This document shows positions 1-10,015 of a stretch of 64,000 bases of DNA, in pieces. Below the pieces are notes generated by a model. That model had not been told where the DNA came from. It worked only from the letters and a program-made list of their open reading frames with translations, and did no database searches. The DNA is from Paracoccaceae bacterium (GTDB lineage: Bacteria > Pseudomonadota > Alphaproteobacteria > Rhodobacterales > Rhodobacteraceae), in assembly GCA_020446815.1 (NCBI GenBank), contig JAGRDY010000026.1, positions 372,001 to 436,000 on the forward strand. The letters run 5' to 3'. A program made the translations under genes and the position numbers. Each line of letters starts with the position of its first letter. The stretch's first letter is position 1.

Positions 1-604
1 CCTTGCGGCGCAGGCGGCTGATATGGGTATCGACCACGTTGGTCATCGGGTCGAAATGAATGTCCCAGACCGCCTCCATCAACATGGTCCGGGTCTGGAT
101 CCGGCCCTTGCGCCGCAGGAGATGCTCCAGAAGCGAAAACTCGCGCGGCAGAAGGTCGATCGTCTGGCCGGCGCGCACCACCTTGCGGGTCAGCAGGTTC
201 ATTTCCAGATCGGCGGCGCGCAGCACGGTCGGTTCGTCCTGCAATTGCGGGCGGCGGGCCAGGGCCTCGATCCGGGCGCTGAGCTCGCCAAAGGCGAAAG
301 GCTTGACGAGGTAATCGTCGCCACCCGATTTCAGGCCTTCGATCCGGTCATCGACGCCGCCCAGCGAGGTCAGAAACAGCACCGGCGTGCGGTTCTTTGC
401 TCCGCGCAAGGTCCTGACCAGGTTGATTCCGTCAAGGCCTGGCAACATGCGGTCCACGACCAGTATGTCGTAATGGCCGACGCTGGCCTGCACCAGCCCC
501 TCGGCGCCATCGGCGATCAGGTCGACGGCATGCCCCTCTTCGCGCAGGCCTTCCGCGATGTAGGTGCCCGTCCGCCTGTCGTCCTCGATCACCAGTATTT
601 TCAT
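1..604 (-). CDS. OmpR-family response regulator, truncated by window edge
   Basis: DNA-binding response regulator, about 201 codons visible; the 3' end lies beyond base 1. It begins MKILVIEDDRRTGTYIAEGL. The receiver shows the acidic pair EDD near residue 8, the phosphoacceptor in LVVDRMLPGLDG, and the switch lysine in DDYLVKPF. A winged-helix domain follows (LLPREFSLLEHLLR and, at the window edge, VVDTHISRLRR), so only the last few residues are missing. It resembles CopR/CusR/QseB-type regulators. It lies 66 bases downstream of a PepSY gene on the same strand, so the two are probably co-transcribed; a kinase gene would be expected next, outside the window. The start follows from the canonical first beta strand of the receiver. 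Confidence 0.93.
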   Translation of the reverse strand, partial: MKILVIEDDRRTGTYIAEGLREEGHAVDLIADGAEGLVQASVGHYDILVVDRMLPGLDGINLVRTLRGAKNRTPVLFLTSLGGVDDRIEGLKSGGDDYLVKPFAFGELSARIEALARRPQLQDEPTVLRAADLEMNLLTRKVVRAGQTIDLLPREFSLLEHLLRRKGRIQTRTMLMEAVWDIHFDPMTNVVDTHISRLRRK

Positions 605-624
605 CGCCTGTCCGCCGCAGTTTC

Positions 625-645
625 GGCGGGGCAAAGCGCCCCGCC
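625..645. repeat. Perfect hairpin between PepSY gene and response regulator gene
   Basis: An 8-bp perfect inverted repeat (GGCGGGGC / GCCCCGCC, 5-base loop) fills most of the gap between the PepSY stop and the regulator start. It has no T-tract in either direction, so it is a poor terminator. It could stabilise or process the dicistronic mRNA and give the two genes different expression levels. Confidence 0.5.
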
Positions 646-670
646 GGTCTCTTCTGTCAGACGAAAATGA

Positions 671-1015
671 TCAGCCTTCGTCATTCTCGTCATGTTCTTC
701 GTCGGCGGGTGCCGCCTTGACCGAATTGTCGGCCGGATTGACCAGATGGTCGCTCACCGTACCGTCCGGCATCACGATTTCGACTTCATACACGCCGGGA
801 GCGGCGCCGTCTTCCTCGAAAGTAGCGCTCATGGCCTTGCCTCCGGTGCTTTTCTCCGCGGCGCCGACCGCGGCCGACAGCGAACCGGGCGCGGCCAGAA
901 AGGCCTTCGCTTCGGCCGGGCTGGTACCGGCGGCGGCCATCGAGGCAGCACCGCCGAGCATGCCGAGGCAAATCAGGGTGCTCGACCCGAGGTTCACGAT
1001 AGTCTTGCGATTCAT
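671..1015 (-). CDS. PepSY-domain periplasmic protein
   Basis: Small exported protein of 114 residues. The first 29 or so residues form a signal peptide (hydrophobic run with ICLGMLGGAASMAAAG). The rest is one PepSY-like domain (roughly residues 45-95), with the typical pattern GGKAMSATFEEDG then VYEVEIVMPDGT, and it ends in a strongly acidic tail (DEEHDENDEG). PepSY proteins are small periplasmic or membrane-linked proteins often found beside two-component systems, which fits its place just upstream of the regulator ending at base 1. I infer a sensor-accessory or metal/protease-modulating role; the exact function is unknown. The start has AAGGAGAATGAC upstream on the minus strand, a good ribosome binding site. 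Confidence 0.85.
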   Translation of the reverse strand: MNRKTIVNLGSSTLICLGMLGGAASMAAAGTSPAEAKAFLAAPGSLSAAVGAAEKSTGGKAMSATFEEDGAAPGVYEVEIVMPDGTVSDHLVNPADNSVKAAPADEEHDENDEG

Positions 1016-1362
1016 GTCATTCTCCTTGGTTTGCGGGCGCGCGTCCTGCCGCCCTCGAAAACCAAGCTAGGCGGCCCGTAATATGGCGAGATGTCAGGTC
1101 GATTACAGATTTTCCATGTTCGTCGAACAGCCCGCAGGCCCGCCGCAAGAGCCAGCCCGGCAGGGTGCCGAACATTGCCCCGCCGGCCAACCCGCCGGTG
1201 GGCACTGGCGGGTGCTACGCGGTTTCGTACCCGGCAAGCGATGCCGGCGCGGCCCCGCCGGGGGCGGGATTCTATTCTGGCCTCACTCGGCCTCCCGCGA
1301 TATATCCTCTTCTTGCAGCAGGTGTTTTTGGCCCGCGACAACCGCATCGAAAAAGAGGCATC
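1016..1362. promoter_or_regulatory. Divergent control region between two regulator operons
   Basis: This 347-base gene-free stretch separates the PepSY/regulator operon (leftward) from the regulator/kinase operon (rightward). It must carry both promoters. A CCTGACA box reads on the minus strand near 1093-1099, matching the first seven bases of the box at 3475 and the first six of the box at 19934, but the rest does not match. AAAAAGAGG just before 1363 is the ribosome binding site of the rightward operon. I could not define convincing -35/-10 pairs. Confidence 0.4.
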
Positions 1363-2040
1363 GTGAAGATTCTCCTGGCAGAAGACGACGAACAGGTCGC
1401 CGACTTCATTGTCAATGGCCTCTCGGAGGCAGGGCACAGCGTCGATCGCGTGGCGGACGGGCGCGACGCGCTCAGCTATTGTCTTTACAATACCTGCGAT
1501 CTGGCGATTTTCGACCGCATGATGCCGGGCATGGACGGGCTGTCGGTGGTCAAGGCGCTTCGGGCGGCCAACAATGAACTGCCGGTGATCTTCCTGACCG
1601 CGCTCGGGGATGTGGACGACCGGGTTGCCGGGCTTGGCGCGGGTGCCGATGACTATCTGACCAAACCGTTTCACGTCTCCGAACTGCTGGCCAGGGTAGC
1701 GGCGCTGACCCGCCGCCGCAACGGCGTGGCGGATTCCACGTCGCTCGAGGTTGACGACTTGCGTCTCGATCTGCTGGGCCGTGTCGCCAGACGCCAGGGC
1801 AAGATCATCGAGCTGCAATCGAAGGAATTCGCCCTGCTGGAAATCCTGATGCGCAACGCGGGCCGTGTGGTCACGCGCACGATGCTGCTCGAACAGGTGT
1901 GGGATTTCAATTTCGAGCCGAACTCGACCGTTGTCGAAACCCATATCAGCCGGTTGCGTGCAAAAATCGACAAACCGTTCGACACCCAGTTGATCCACAC
2001 GGTGCGCAATTCGGGATACACGATGCATGGACCGCGCTAG
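1363..2040 (+). CDS. OmpR-family response regulator
   Basis: Response regulator of 225 residues starting at a GTG. The open frame extends further upstream, but the GTG is preceded at proper distance by AAAAAGAGG and gives the canonical receiver start VKILLAEDDEQVADFIVNGL. The phosphoacceptor sits in LAIFDRMMPGMDG, the switch lysine in DDYLTKPF. A winged-helix DNA-binding domain follows (LQSKEFALLEILMRNAGRVV, VVETHISRLRAKID). Its last 14 bases overlap the kinase gene, so they are translationally coupled. It is clearly paralogous to the regulator at 21442-22119, sharing the unusual IFDRMMPG/ILDRMMPG and FNFEPN-TVVETH stretches; the two systems probably arose by duplication. Confidence 0.95.
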   Translation: MKILLAEDDEQVADFIVNGLSEAGHSVDRVADGRDALSYCLYNTCDLAIFDRMMPGMDGLSVVKALRAANNELPVIFLTALGDVDDRVAGLGAGADDYLTKPFHVSELLARVAALTRRRNGVADSTSLEVDDLRLDLLGRVARRQGKIIELQSKEFALLEILMRNAGRVVTRTMLLEQVWDFNFEPNSTVVETHISRLRAKIDKPFDTQLIHTVRNSGYTMHGPR

Positions 2041-3391
2041 CGTCTTCTCCGGTTCCGCCTTTCATACGGCGGTTTACGCATCGCTGGCGGTCGTGGCCAC
2101 GCTGGCAACGACGGCGGTGCTGGCGTTCTTCTTCGTGCAGCAGACGCTCGAGCAGGAAATCAAACGGCAGATCGGGGCCGAGCAGGTCATGCTGCGCGAG
2201 ATCTACGACAAGGGCGGCGAAGCCGCGCTGATCAGGACGATCTCTGAAATCAACAACCCGGTGGCCCTGTCGCGGCGGGCGATCGGCGCCTTTGGCGCCG
2301 ACGGGCTGAAGCTTGCGGGCAATATCCAGACGGCGCCCGATCCGGGTACGTTCAAACGCTCGGAACTGATGGTTGCCGGCAATGGCGACAAGCCGCAACC
2401 CTATTATGTGCAGACGACCTTGCTGGATGAGACGGTGCTTGTCATCGGTCACGATCTTTCGCTTGTTTCGGCAGCGGAAAGGCGCTTGATATTCGCGCTA
2501 GTCGGGTCCGGGCTGATTGCTGCCGTGTCGATCCTGACGATCGGATATCTGGCAAGCCGCAAGAGCCTCAGAAAGCTCAGCAGCCTCGAGACGACGCTCG
2601 ATCTCGTTTCTCAGGGGGACACCGTTGTGCGGGTGCCGGTCACGGATGAAAACGAACAGATCGACAGAATATCACGGCGGGTGAATTCGCATCTGGAACG
2701 GTTGTCGAGCTTGATGGCAACCACGAAATCCACCGCTGCGGCCATTGCCCACGATCTCAAGACGCCTCTCTCGCGCGCGCAGCTGTCACTGCAATCGGCG
2801 ATCGCGATGATCGAGAAAAAACAGGACCCGTCGAAGGCGATCGGAAGCATCGAGAATGAACTCTCCCGGCTGAACCAGATTTTCGATGCGATCCTGCGCA
2901 TCTCGCGGATCGAACTTTCGACCAAGCGCGGGGAGTTCACCAGATTCAGCTTGCAGTCAATGCTTGACGATCTTGCCGAGACATTTGCCCCGATGGCCGA
3001 GGAACGGGGCGAAACGCTGTCATTGATCGGCACGCGCGGGTCGCCGCTTGCCGTTCTGGGCGATGAACGCATGGTACGGCAGATGATCGTCAACCTGATC
3101 CAGAATGCAATTGATCACGGGCCGGCAGGAAACAAGATCGAAATTGCGCTTTTTGAACGTGACGGCGCATCCGTCATCGAACTGGCCGATCACGGGCCGG
3201 GGATACCGGAAAAAGAACGGGCAAAGGTGTTCGATCCGTTCTACAGGCTCGACAGCAGCCGCACGAGCGGCGGCAGCGGGCTCGGCCTTGCCCTGGTGAA
3301 GGCAATCGCCGACCGGCATGGCGTCAGGATCACCCTTGCCGACAACGCCCCCGGCCTGCGGATCAGCCTCGCCTTCCCCCCTGTCGAATAG
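2027..3391 (+). CDS. Sensor histidine kinase
   Basis: Membrane histidine kinase of 454 residues, partner of the regulator it overlaps by 14 bases. A transmembrane helix at about 12-38, a periplasmic sensor region to about 145, and a second helix (LIFALVGSGLIAAVSILTIG) at about 150-172 are followed by a HAMP linker. The H-box is AAAIAHDLKTPLSRAQ; the N-box is LIQNAIDHGPAG; G-boxes are DHGPGIP and SGLGLALVKAIADRHG. The ligand is not predictable. The kinase at 20067-21455 has the same layout, the same 14-base overlap with its regulator, and the same C-terminal DNAPGLR stretch, so it is a paralogue. The YfdX gene downstream is the likely target. Confidence 0.94.
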   Translation: MDRASVFSGSAFHTAVYASLAVVATLATTAVLAFFFVQQTLEQEIKRQIGAEQVMLREIYDKGGEAALIRTISEINNPVALSRRAIGAFGADGLKLAGNIQTAPDPGTFKRSELMVAGNGDKPQPYYVQTTLLDETVLVIGHDLSLVSAAERRLIFALVGSGLIAAVSILTIGYLASRKSLRKLSSLETTLDLVSQGDTVVRVPVTDENEQIDRISRRVNSHLERLSSLMATTKSTAAAIAHDLKTPLSRAQLSLQSAIAMIEKKQDPSKAIGSIENELSRLNQIFDAILRISRIELSTKRGEFTRFSLQSMLDDLAETFAPMAEERGETLSLIGTRGSPLAVLGDERMVRQMIVNLIQNAIDHGPAGNKIEIALFERDGASVIELADHGPGIPEKERAKVFDPFYRLDSSRTSGGSGLGLALVKAIADRHGVRITLADNAPGLRISLAFPPVE

Positions 3392-3429
3392 CCGGGTTCG
3401 CCCGGCAAGGGCGTGATCGGCCACCGGAG

Positions 3430-3449
3430 CCGGCAAAGAGGCCGGTTTT
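3430..3449 (+). terminator. Probable terminator of the regulator/kinase operon
   Basis: CCGGC-AAAGAG-GCCGG followed by TTTT, 39 bases after the kinase stop. The stem is only 5 bp. A second hairpin, GCCGGG-TTCG-CCCGGC at 3391-3406, starts at the last base of the stop codon and could add to termination or protect the mRNA. Confidence 0.5.
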
Positions 3450-3474
3450 GCCCAATTTGCGGGCTTTGTCCAAA

Positions 3475-3494
3475 CCTGACAGAAAATTAAACTT
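3475..3494 (+). promoter_or_regulatory. Candidate regulator box upstream of the YfdX gene
   Basis: CCTGACAGAAAATTAAACTT, 73 bases before the YfdX start. The same 20-base box with 16 identities occurs on the minus strand at 19934-19953, upstream of the periplasmic-repeat gene next to the paralogous two-component system. Function as a binding site for these paired regulators is inference. Confidence 0.45.
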
Positions 3495-3566
3495 TCCGAG
3501 AAACGCCGGAAAACATCGGACTCCAGATTGATCTCATCGAAACACCATCTGGAAAGGACGATTTCC

Positions 3567-4226
3567 ATGAAGACCTCAAACAAGCTGGTTGTCGCGGTCA
3601 TGGCCGGCCTGCTGGCAACGACATCCATGGGCGGGCTGGCCGCTTATGCAGCGGGAACCGAAGCAACTGCGCCGGCCGCAACGCCCTACGCCACACAAAA
3701 GGAACTCATCAAGACCGCTGACGAAGCGGTCACGACGCTTACCCATGTCCGGTCGGCGCGCCTGGCGCTTCTCGACAACAAGATTGATGTCGCCAAGGCC
3801 GATGTCGCGGAAGCGACGAAATCGCTGACACAGGGCGAAGCCGATCTGAAGGCGCTGCGTGTCGCCGATACCGAAAAGCCCGGCGCAAAGCCTGAATACC
3901 TGCCCTTCGACATGTCGATGACGCTGACCGACACATTCAAGCCGACCGAAGAAAATCAGGCTGCACTGGCAAAGGCCAAGGGGCTCATGAAGTCCGGCGA
4001 CAAGGATGCGGCGATCGACGTTTTGCGTACCGCATCCGTTGATGTCGAGATCTCGGCCGCCCTGCTGCCCGAATCCCTGAGCATGGAAAGCCTCAAGAAA
4101 GCCTCGCAACTGATTGACAGCAAGAATTATTTCGACGCGAATCTTGCCTTGAAGTCGATCGAGGACGGGGTCATCGTCCGGACCTTCGGCATCGACGCGA
4201 TTCCTGCGCAGGGTGGCGTCGAATAA
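3567..4226 (+). CDS. YfdX-family periplasmic protein
   Basis: Exported protein of 219 residues with an N-terminal signal peptide (LVVAVMAGLLATTSMGGLAAYA). The mature part matches the YfdX family: KELIKTADEAVTTLTHVRSA, an acyl-chain of helices rich in Ala/Lys/Glu, then PEYLPFDMSMTLTDTF and a helical C-terminus with LALKSIEDGVIVRT. In E. coli, yfdX belongs to the EvgA acid/drug-resistance regulon; its biochemical role is unsettled. The start is chosen at the ATG preceded by GGAAAGGACG; the frame is open 13 codons further upstream. It follows a two-component operon and has its own terminator-separated control region, so it is probably that system's target gene. Confidence 0.9.
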   Translation: MKTSNKLVVAVMAGLLATTSMGGLAAYAAGTEATAPAATPYATQKELIKTADEAVTTLTHVRSARLALLDNKIDVAKADVAEATKSLTQGEADLKALRVADTEKPGAKPEYLPFDMSMTLTDTFKPTEENQAALAKAKGLMKSGDKDAAIDVLRTASVDVEISAALLPESLSMESLKKASQLIDSKNYFDANLALKSIEDGVIVRTFGIDAIPAQGGVE

Positions 4227-4401
4227 CCCGGCGCGCCCCCATGCCACGGCCCCTTTCTGGAAGGCGGGGGCCATGGCCGTGGCCCTCTGCGCAGTGCCCC
4301 AGGTAGAATCGCCGCAACCGGCGATCACCCCAAGTTCCCTTGTGGGATTTCCGCGCAGAGGTGTCGCCCGCCACCCCTGACCCCCATTTTCCGAGGATGC
4401 G

Positions 4402-5388
4402 ATGAATATTCAGGCCCAGCCGCAGACCCAGGCGACAAGCTCGCTCGTCACATTGCTGCGCGATCACCTCAATGCCGCCATTGTCGGCCAGTCCACCTTT
4501 GTCGACCGCCTTTTGCTGGCACTGTTCGCCGACGGGCATATCCTTGTCGAAGGCGCCCCCGGTCTGGCCAAGACCAAAGCGATCTGGACCCTGTCCCAGG
4601 CCATAGATTGCGATGAAAAGCGTATCCAGTTCACCCCCGACCTTTTGCCGGGCGATCTTACCGGAACCGAGGTTTATCGCCCTGAACACGGCACGTTCAC
4701 CTTTCAGCGCGGCCCGCTTTTTCACAGCCTGATCCTGGCCGACGAAATCAACCGCGCGCCCGCCAAGGTGCAGTCGGCGCTGCTCGAGGCGATGGCCGAA
4801 CACCAGATCACCGTCGGCGGCACCACCTATGCGCTGCCCGGGCTTTTCATGGTGATGGCTACCCAGAACCCGATCGAACAGGAAGGCACCTACCCGCTGC
4901 CCGAGGCGCAGCTCGACCGGTTCATCATGCATCTGCGCATCGGCTATCCCGACCCTGCCAGCGAACGGGCCATCCTGAAGATCGTGCGCGGCGAGGCGCT
5001 GGGCGAATCCCGAGCTTCGAAGGCGATCGCGACCGAAGAGATGATCCTTTCCGCGCGCCAGGAGGCGCTGAAGGTCCATGTGTCGGAACCGCTCGAAAGC
5101 TACATGCTGCAACTGATCTTCGCCACCCGCAGCGCCGAGGGCCCCGGCGCCGCCCTTGCCGGCAAGATCGCCTATGGCGCCAGCCCGCGCGGCACCATCG
5201 CGCTTGATCGCTGCGCGCGGGTCCATGCCTGGATGCGCGGCGCCGATTTCGCCACCCCGCTCGACGTGCAGGCGGTGGCCCATGACGTGCTGCGCCACCG
5301 GCTGATCCTGACCTTCGAGGCCGAAGCCGACGGCGTGACCAAGGACAGTCTGATCGATGAGCTGATCGCCCTGGTTCCGGTCAGTTGA
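4402..5388 (+). CDS. MoxR-family AAA+ ATPase
   Basis: MoxR ATPase of 328 residues, a chaperone-like AAA+ protein that usually acts with VWA-domain partners. Walker A is GAPGLAKT (about residues 53-60), Walker B is LILADEINRAP, sensor 1 is MATQNP, and the arginine-bearing YPLPEAQLDRF motif follows. The C-terminal lid domain (AAA_lid_2) contains SPRGTIALDRCARVHAW. It opens the Bat-type operon with DUF58, DUF4381, two VWA proteins and BatD, spaced by 10 bases or overlaps. CGAGG lies 8 bases before the ATG. Systems of this layout are linked to aerotolerance or envelope-stress tolerance; the substrate here is unknown. Confidence 0.95.
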   Translation: MNIQAQPQTQATSSLVTLLRDHLNAAIVGQSTFVDRLLLALFADGHILVEGAPGLAKTKAIWTLSQAIDCDEKRIQFTPDLLPGDLTGTEVYRPEHGTFTFQRGPLFHSLILADEINRAPAKVQSALLEAMAEHQITVGGTTYALPGLFMVMATQNPIEQEGTYPLPEAQLDRFIMHLRIGYPDPASERAILKIVRGEALGESRASKAIATEEMILSARQEALKVHVSEPLESYMLQLIFATRSAEGPGAALAGKIAYGASPRGTIALDRCARVHAWMRGADFATPLDVQAVAHDVLRHRLILTFEAEADGVTKDSLIDELIALVPVS

Positions 5389-5398
5389 GGGGGCGCGC

Positions 5399-6346
5399 AT
5401 GTCCGAGATGCCAAGCTTCGCCCCCGGCATCGAGATCAGCCCGGCCGAGCTGATCCTTGCCCGCCCCGACCGCGCCATCACCGGCTTTGCGCCAGGCGGG
5501 CGTGTCAGCACCCATATGTGGGGGGCCAACCGCTCGGTCTTTCACGGGCGCGGCATGGAATATGCCGAATCTCGTGCCTATCAGCCCGGCGACGATATCC
5601 GCACCATCGACTGGCGGCTGACCGCGCGCAGCAACGAGGTACATACCAAGCTCTTTCACGAAGAACGCGAGCGCCCGGTCTATCTGCTGCTCGATCTGCG
5701 CGCGATGATGCAATTCGGCACGAAGAACAGGTTCAAGGCGCATCTGGCGGCGGAAATCGCCGCGATGCTGGCCTGGGTGGGCATCGATGGCGGCGACCGG
5801 GTTGGCGGTCTCATCCTGACGCGGGCCGGATTGAAGGAGTTTGCCGCCGCGCGGACCCGTACCGCAATGCTGGCATTGCTGCACGCGGCAAGCGACGCCA
5901 CGCGGATGGACCACCCCGCCGGCAAGGAGACACCGCTCCACAGCGCCCTGCGCATGCTGCGCCATGTGTGCCGCCCCGGCACGCTGGCCTTCGTGATCAG
6001 CGATTTTGCCGATCACGACGCGCGGGTCGAGACTGAACTGCGCCGTTTGTCGCAGCGCGCCCATGTCACGATGATTTCGGTCCACGATCCCCTTGACGCG
6101 AGGTTGCCGCCACAGGGCGGGCGGCTCAGTGACGGCGCGGCGGTTCTGGCTATCGAACGGATGAGACGGGCCGATCTCGACACCCATGCGCGCGCTTTCG
6201 CACGACGGCAGGCGGCGCTGCAAGCATTGGCGCGCAAGACCGGGATGGTCTGGCACGGGGTTGCGACCACGGACGATCCGAAAACGCTTTTGCGGCCAAA
6301 CCGGATGGGCGCGCCATTCGGGGTACCACACAGGAGGGCCGCATGA
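5399..6346 (+). CDS. DUF58 domain protein
   Basis: DUF58 protein of 315 residues, soluble, with no signal peptide. The family hallmark is the segment GRGMEYAESRAYQPGDDIRT followed directly by IDWRLTARSNEVHTKLFHEE. The C-terminal half is a VWA-like fold (VYLLLDLRAMMQFGT, AFVISDFADHDARVE) with a degenerate MIDAS (DLRAMM instead of DxSxS), as usual in this family. It starts 10 bases after the MoxR stop and overlaps the next gene by 4 bases (ATGA). In MoxR operons DUF58 proteins are thought to be adaptors to the ATPase. Confidence 0.93.
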   Translation: MSEMPSFAPGIEISPAELILARPDRAITGFAPGGRVSTHMWGANRSVFHGRGMEYAESRAYQPGDDIRTIDWRLTARSNEVHTKLFHEERERPVYLLLDLRAMMQFGTKNRFKAHLAAEIAAMLAWVGIDGGDRVGGLILTRAGLKEFAAARTRTAMLALLHAASDATRMDHPAGKETPLHSALRMLRHVCRPGTLAFVISDFADHDARVETELRRLSQRAHVTMISVHDPLDARLPPQGGRLSDGAAVLAIERMRRADLDTHARAFARRQAALQALARKTGMVWHGVATTDDPKTLLRPNRMGAPFGVPHRRAA

Positions 6347-6831
6347 GCCCGCTTTCACCCGAAATGCAAGCCGAACTGGCCAGGCTTCACGACATTCGCC
6401 TGCCCCCGCCCGTCGGGTGGTGGCCGCTCGCGCCCGGATGGTGGGTGCTGTTCGCGCTCTTGTTGGTCGTGATAATGGTCGCGCTGGCGCTGGAATACCG
6501 GCGCCGCAGGACCGTGCGCTACATCGCGCTGCGCGAATTGTCCGGGCTGAAAGCGCGGCTTGCCGCAAAAGCCCCCGCACCCGATGTCGCGACCGAGCTT
6601 GCGGTTCTTTTGCGGCGCGTGGTGCTCAGCGGCCCGGAGGCGCGAAAGTTCGCGGCTGTCAGCGGACAAGGCTGGGCGGCCGAACTGGGGCGGGGCCCGG
6701 GCGGCCTTTCGCAGGGGGTTGCGGCCTGGATCGCCAATGCCCCCTATGCCCCCGCCAACAGGGATCAGGCAGAGGACGATCTGCGCAGGGCGATGGCCGA
6801 GGCGGGCACCTGGATCCGGAGGCATTCATGA
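6343..6831 (+). CDS. DUF4381 membrane protein
   Basis: Protein of 162 residues with one transmembrane helix (WWVLFALLLVVIMVALALEY, about residues 28-47) preceded by the characteristic LHDIRLPPPVGWWPLAPGWW motif (conserved in DUF4381 proteins of Bat operons). The cytoplasmic C-terminal part is helical (LAVLLRRVVLSGPEARKFAA, WIANAPYAP). Four-base overlaps link it to both neighbours. It probably ties the DUF58/MoxR pair to the VWA proteins at the membrane; direct evidence is lacking. Confidence 0.88.
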   Translation: MSPLSPEMQAELARLHDIRLPPPVGWWPLAPGWWVLFALLLVVIMVALALEYRRRRTVRYIALRELSGLKARLAAKAPAPDVATELAVLLRRVVLSGPEARKFAAVSGQGWAAELGRGPGGLSQGVAAWIANAPYAPANRDQAEDDLRRAMAEAGTWIRRHS

Positions 6832-7846
6832 TCACGTTTCTCTGGCCTCTCGCCTTTCTGGCCCTGCCCGCGCCGATACTGGTACGATACTTTCAGAAAC
6901 CATTGCCCCAGTCGGCCAATGGCGCGCTCAGGGTGCCCTTTTTTGCCGCCTTGCAAAGCCACGGCACGACGGGGGGGCGCAGGCCGCTGTGGGGCTGGCT
7001 TCGTCTCGCCGCGGCATCGGCGATCTGGTTGCTGCTGGTGTCCGCCCTCGCCCGCCCGGTGATGGTGGGCCCCGAAGTGCCGCTTCCGGCCGAGGGCCGC
7101 GATATCATGATGGCGATCGACCTGTCGGGCAGCATGGGGCGCGAGGATTTCGCGCTCAACGGACAGGCCAGCACCCGGCTGGGCGTTGTCAAGCAGACTG
7201 CCAACGATTTCATCGAGCGGCGCAAGGGCGACCGGATCGGGCTCGTGCTCTTTTCCGACCGCGCCTATCTTCAGGCGCCACTGACCTTCGACCGCGATGT
7301 GGTGCGCCAGCTTCTCGATCAGGCGCAGGTCGGTCTGACCGGCACGGAAACGGCCATCGGCGACGCCATCGCCATCGCCGTCAAGCGGCTGAAGGACCGC
7401 CCGGCCAACGAACGCGTGCTGGTTCTTCTCACGGACGGCGCCAGCAACGCCGGTGTCATGACACCGCTCGCCGCCGCCGATCTGGCCAGGAAGCTCGGTG
7501 TCAAAATCTATACCATCGGCGTCGGCGCCGACCGGATGGTGGTGAATTCCGGGTTTGGCCAACAGGTCGTGAACCCGTCGCAGGATCTTGACGAGGCGAC
7601 CCTGACCGAGATCGCGGCGCGCACCGGCGGTCTTTACTTCCGCGCCACCAATCTTGCCGGTCTGGCCGACATCTACCGCGAAATCGACAAGCTGGAACCG
7701 ATCGCCGATGACCCGCTCTACCTGCATCCCTCAATCGCGCTTTATTACTGGCCGCTTGGCGCGGCACTCGTGCTGATCGGATTGCTGGCGCTGGGCTATG
7801 CCCCGCGCACCCTGCCCGTCCGCCGCCGTACCGATGAGGTCACACC

Positions 7847-7850
<4 letters not shown>
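6828..7850 (+). CDS. batA: BatA-type von Willebrand factor A membrane protein
   Basis: VWA protein of 340 residues. It starts at the ATG of an ATGA overlap; the frame runs far upstream but inside DUF58/DUF4381 genes. An N-terminal helix and a second one (ASAIWLLLVSALARPVM, about 62-78) flank a linker. The VWA domain follows with an intact MIDAS: AIDLSGSMGRED, the conserved Thr in GTETAIGDAIAIA, and the Asp in VLLTDGASN. A C-terminal helix (ALYYWPLGAALVLIGLLALG) closes the protein. This is the BatA arrangement. The intact metal site contrasts with the degenerate one in the next gene. Confidence 0.92.
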
Positions 7851-10006
<2,156 letters not shown>

Positions 10007-10015
10007 GAGCCGATC

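Noticed and set aside
4171-5529. 452-codon frame antisense to the MoxR gene
   Set aside because: Mirror frame of a strongly conserved AAA+ ATPase gene; no independent coding signal.
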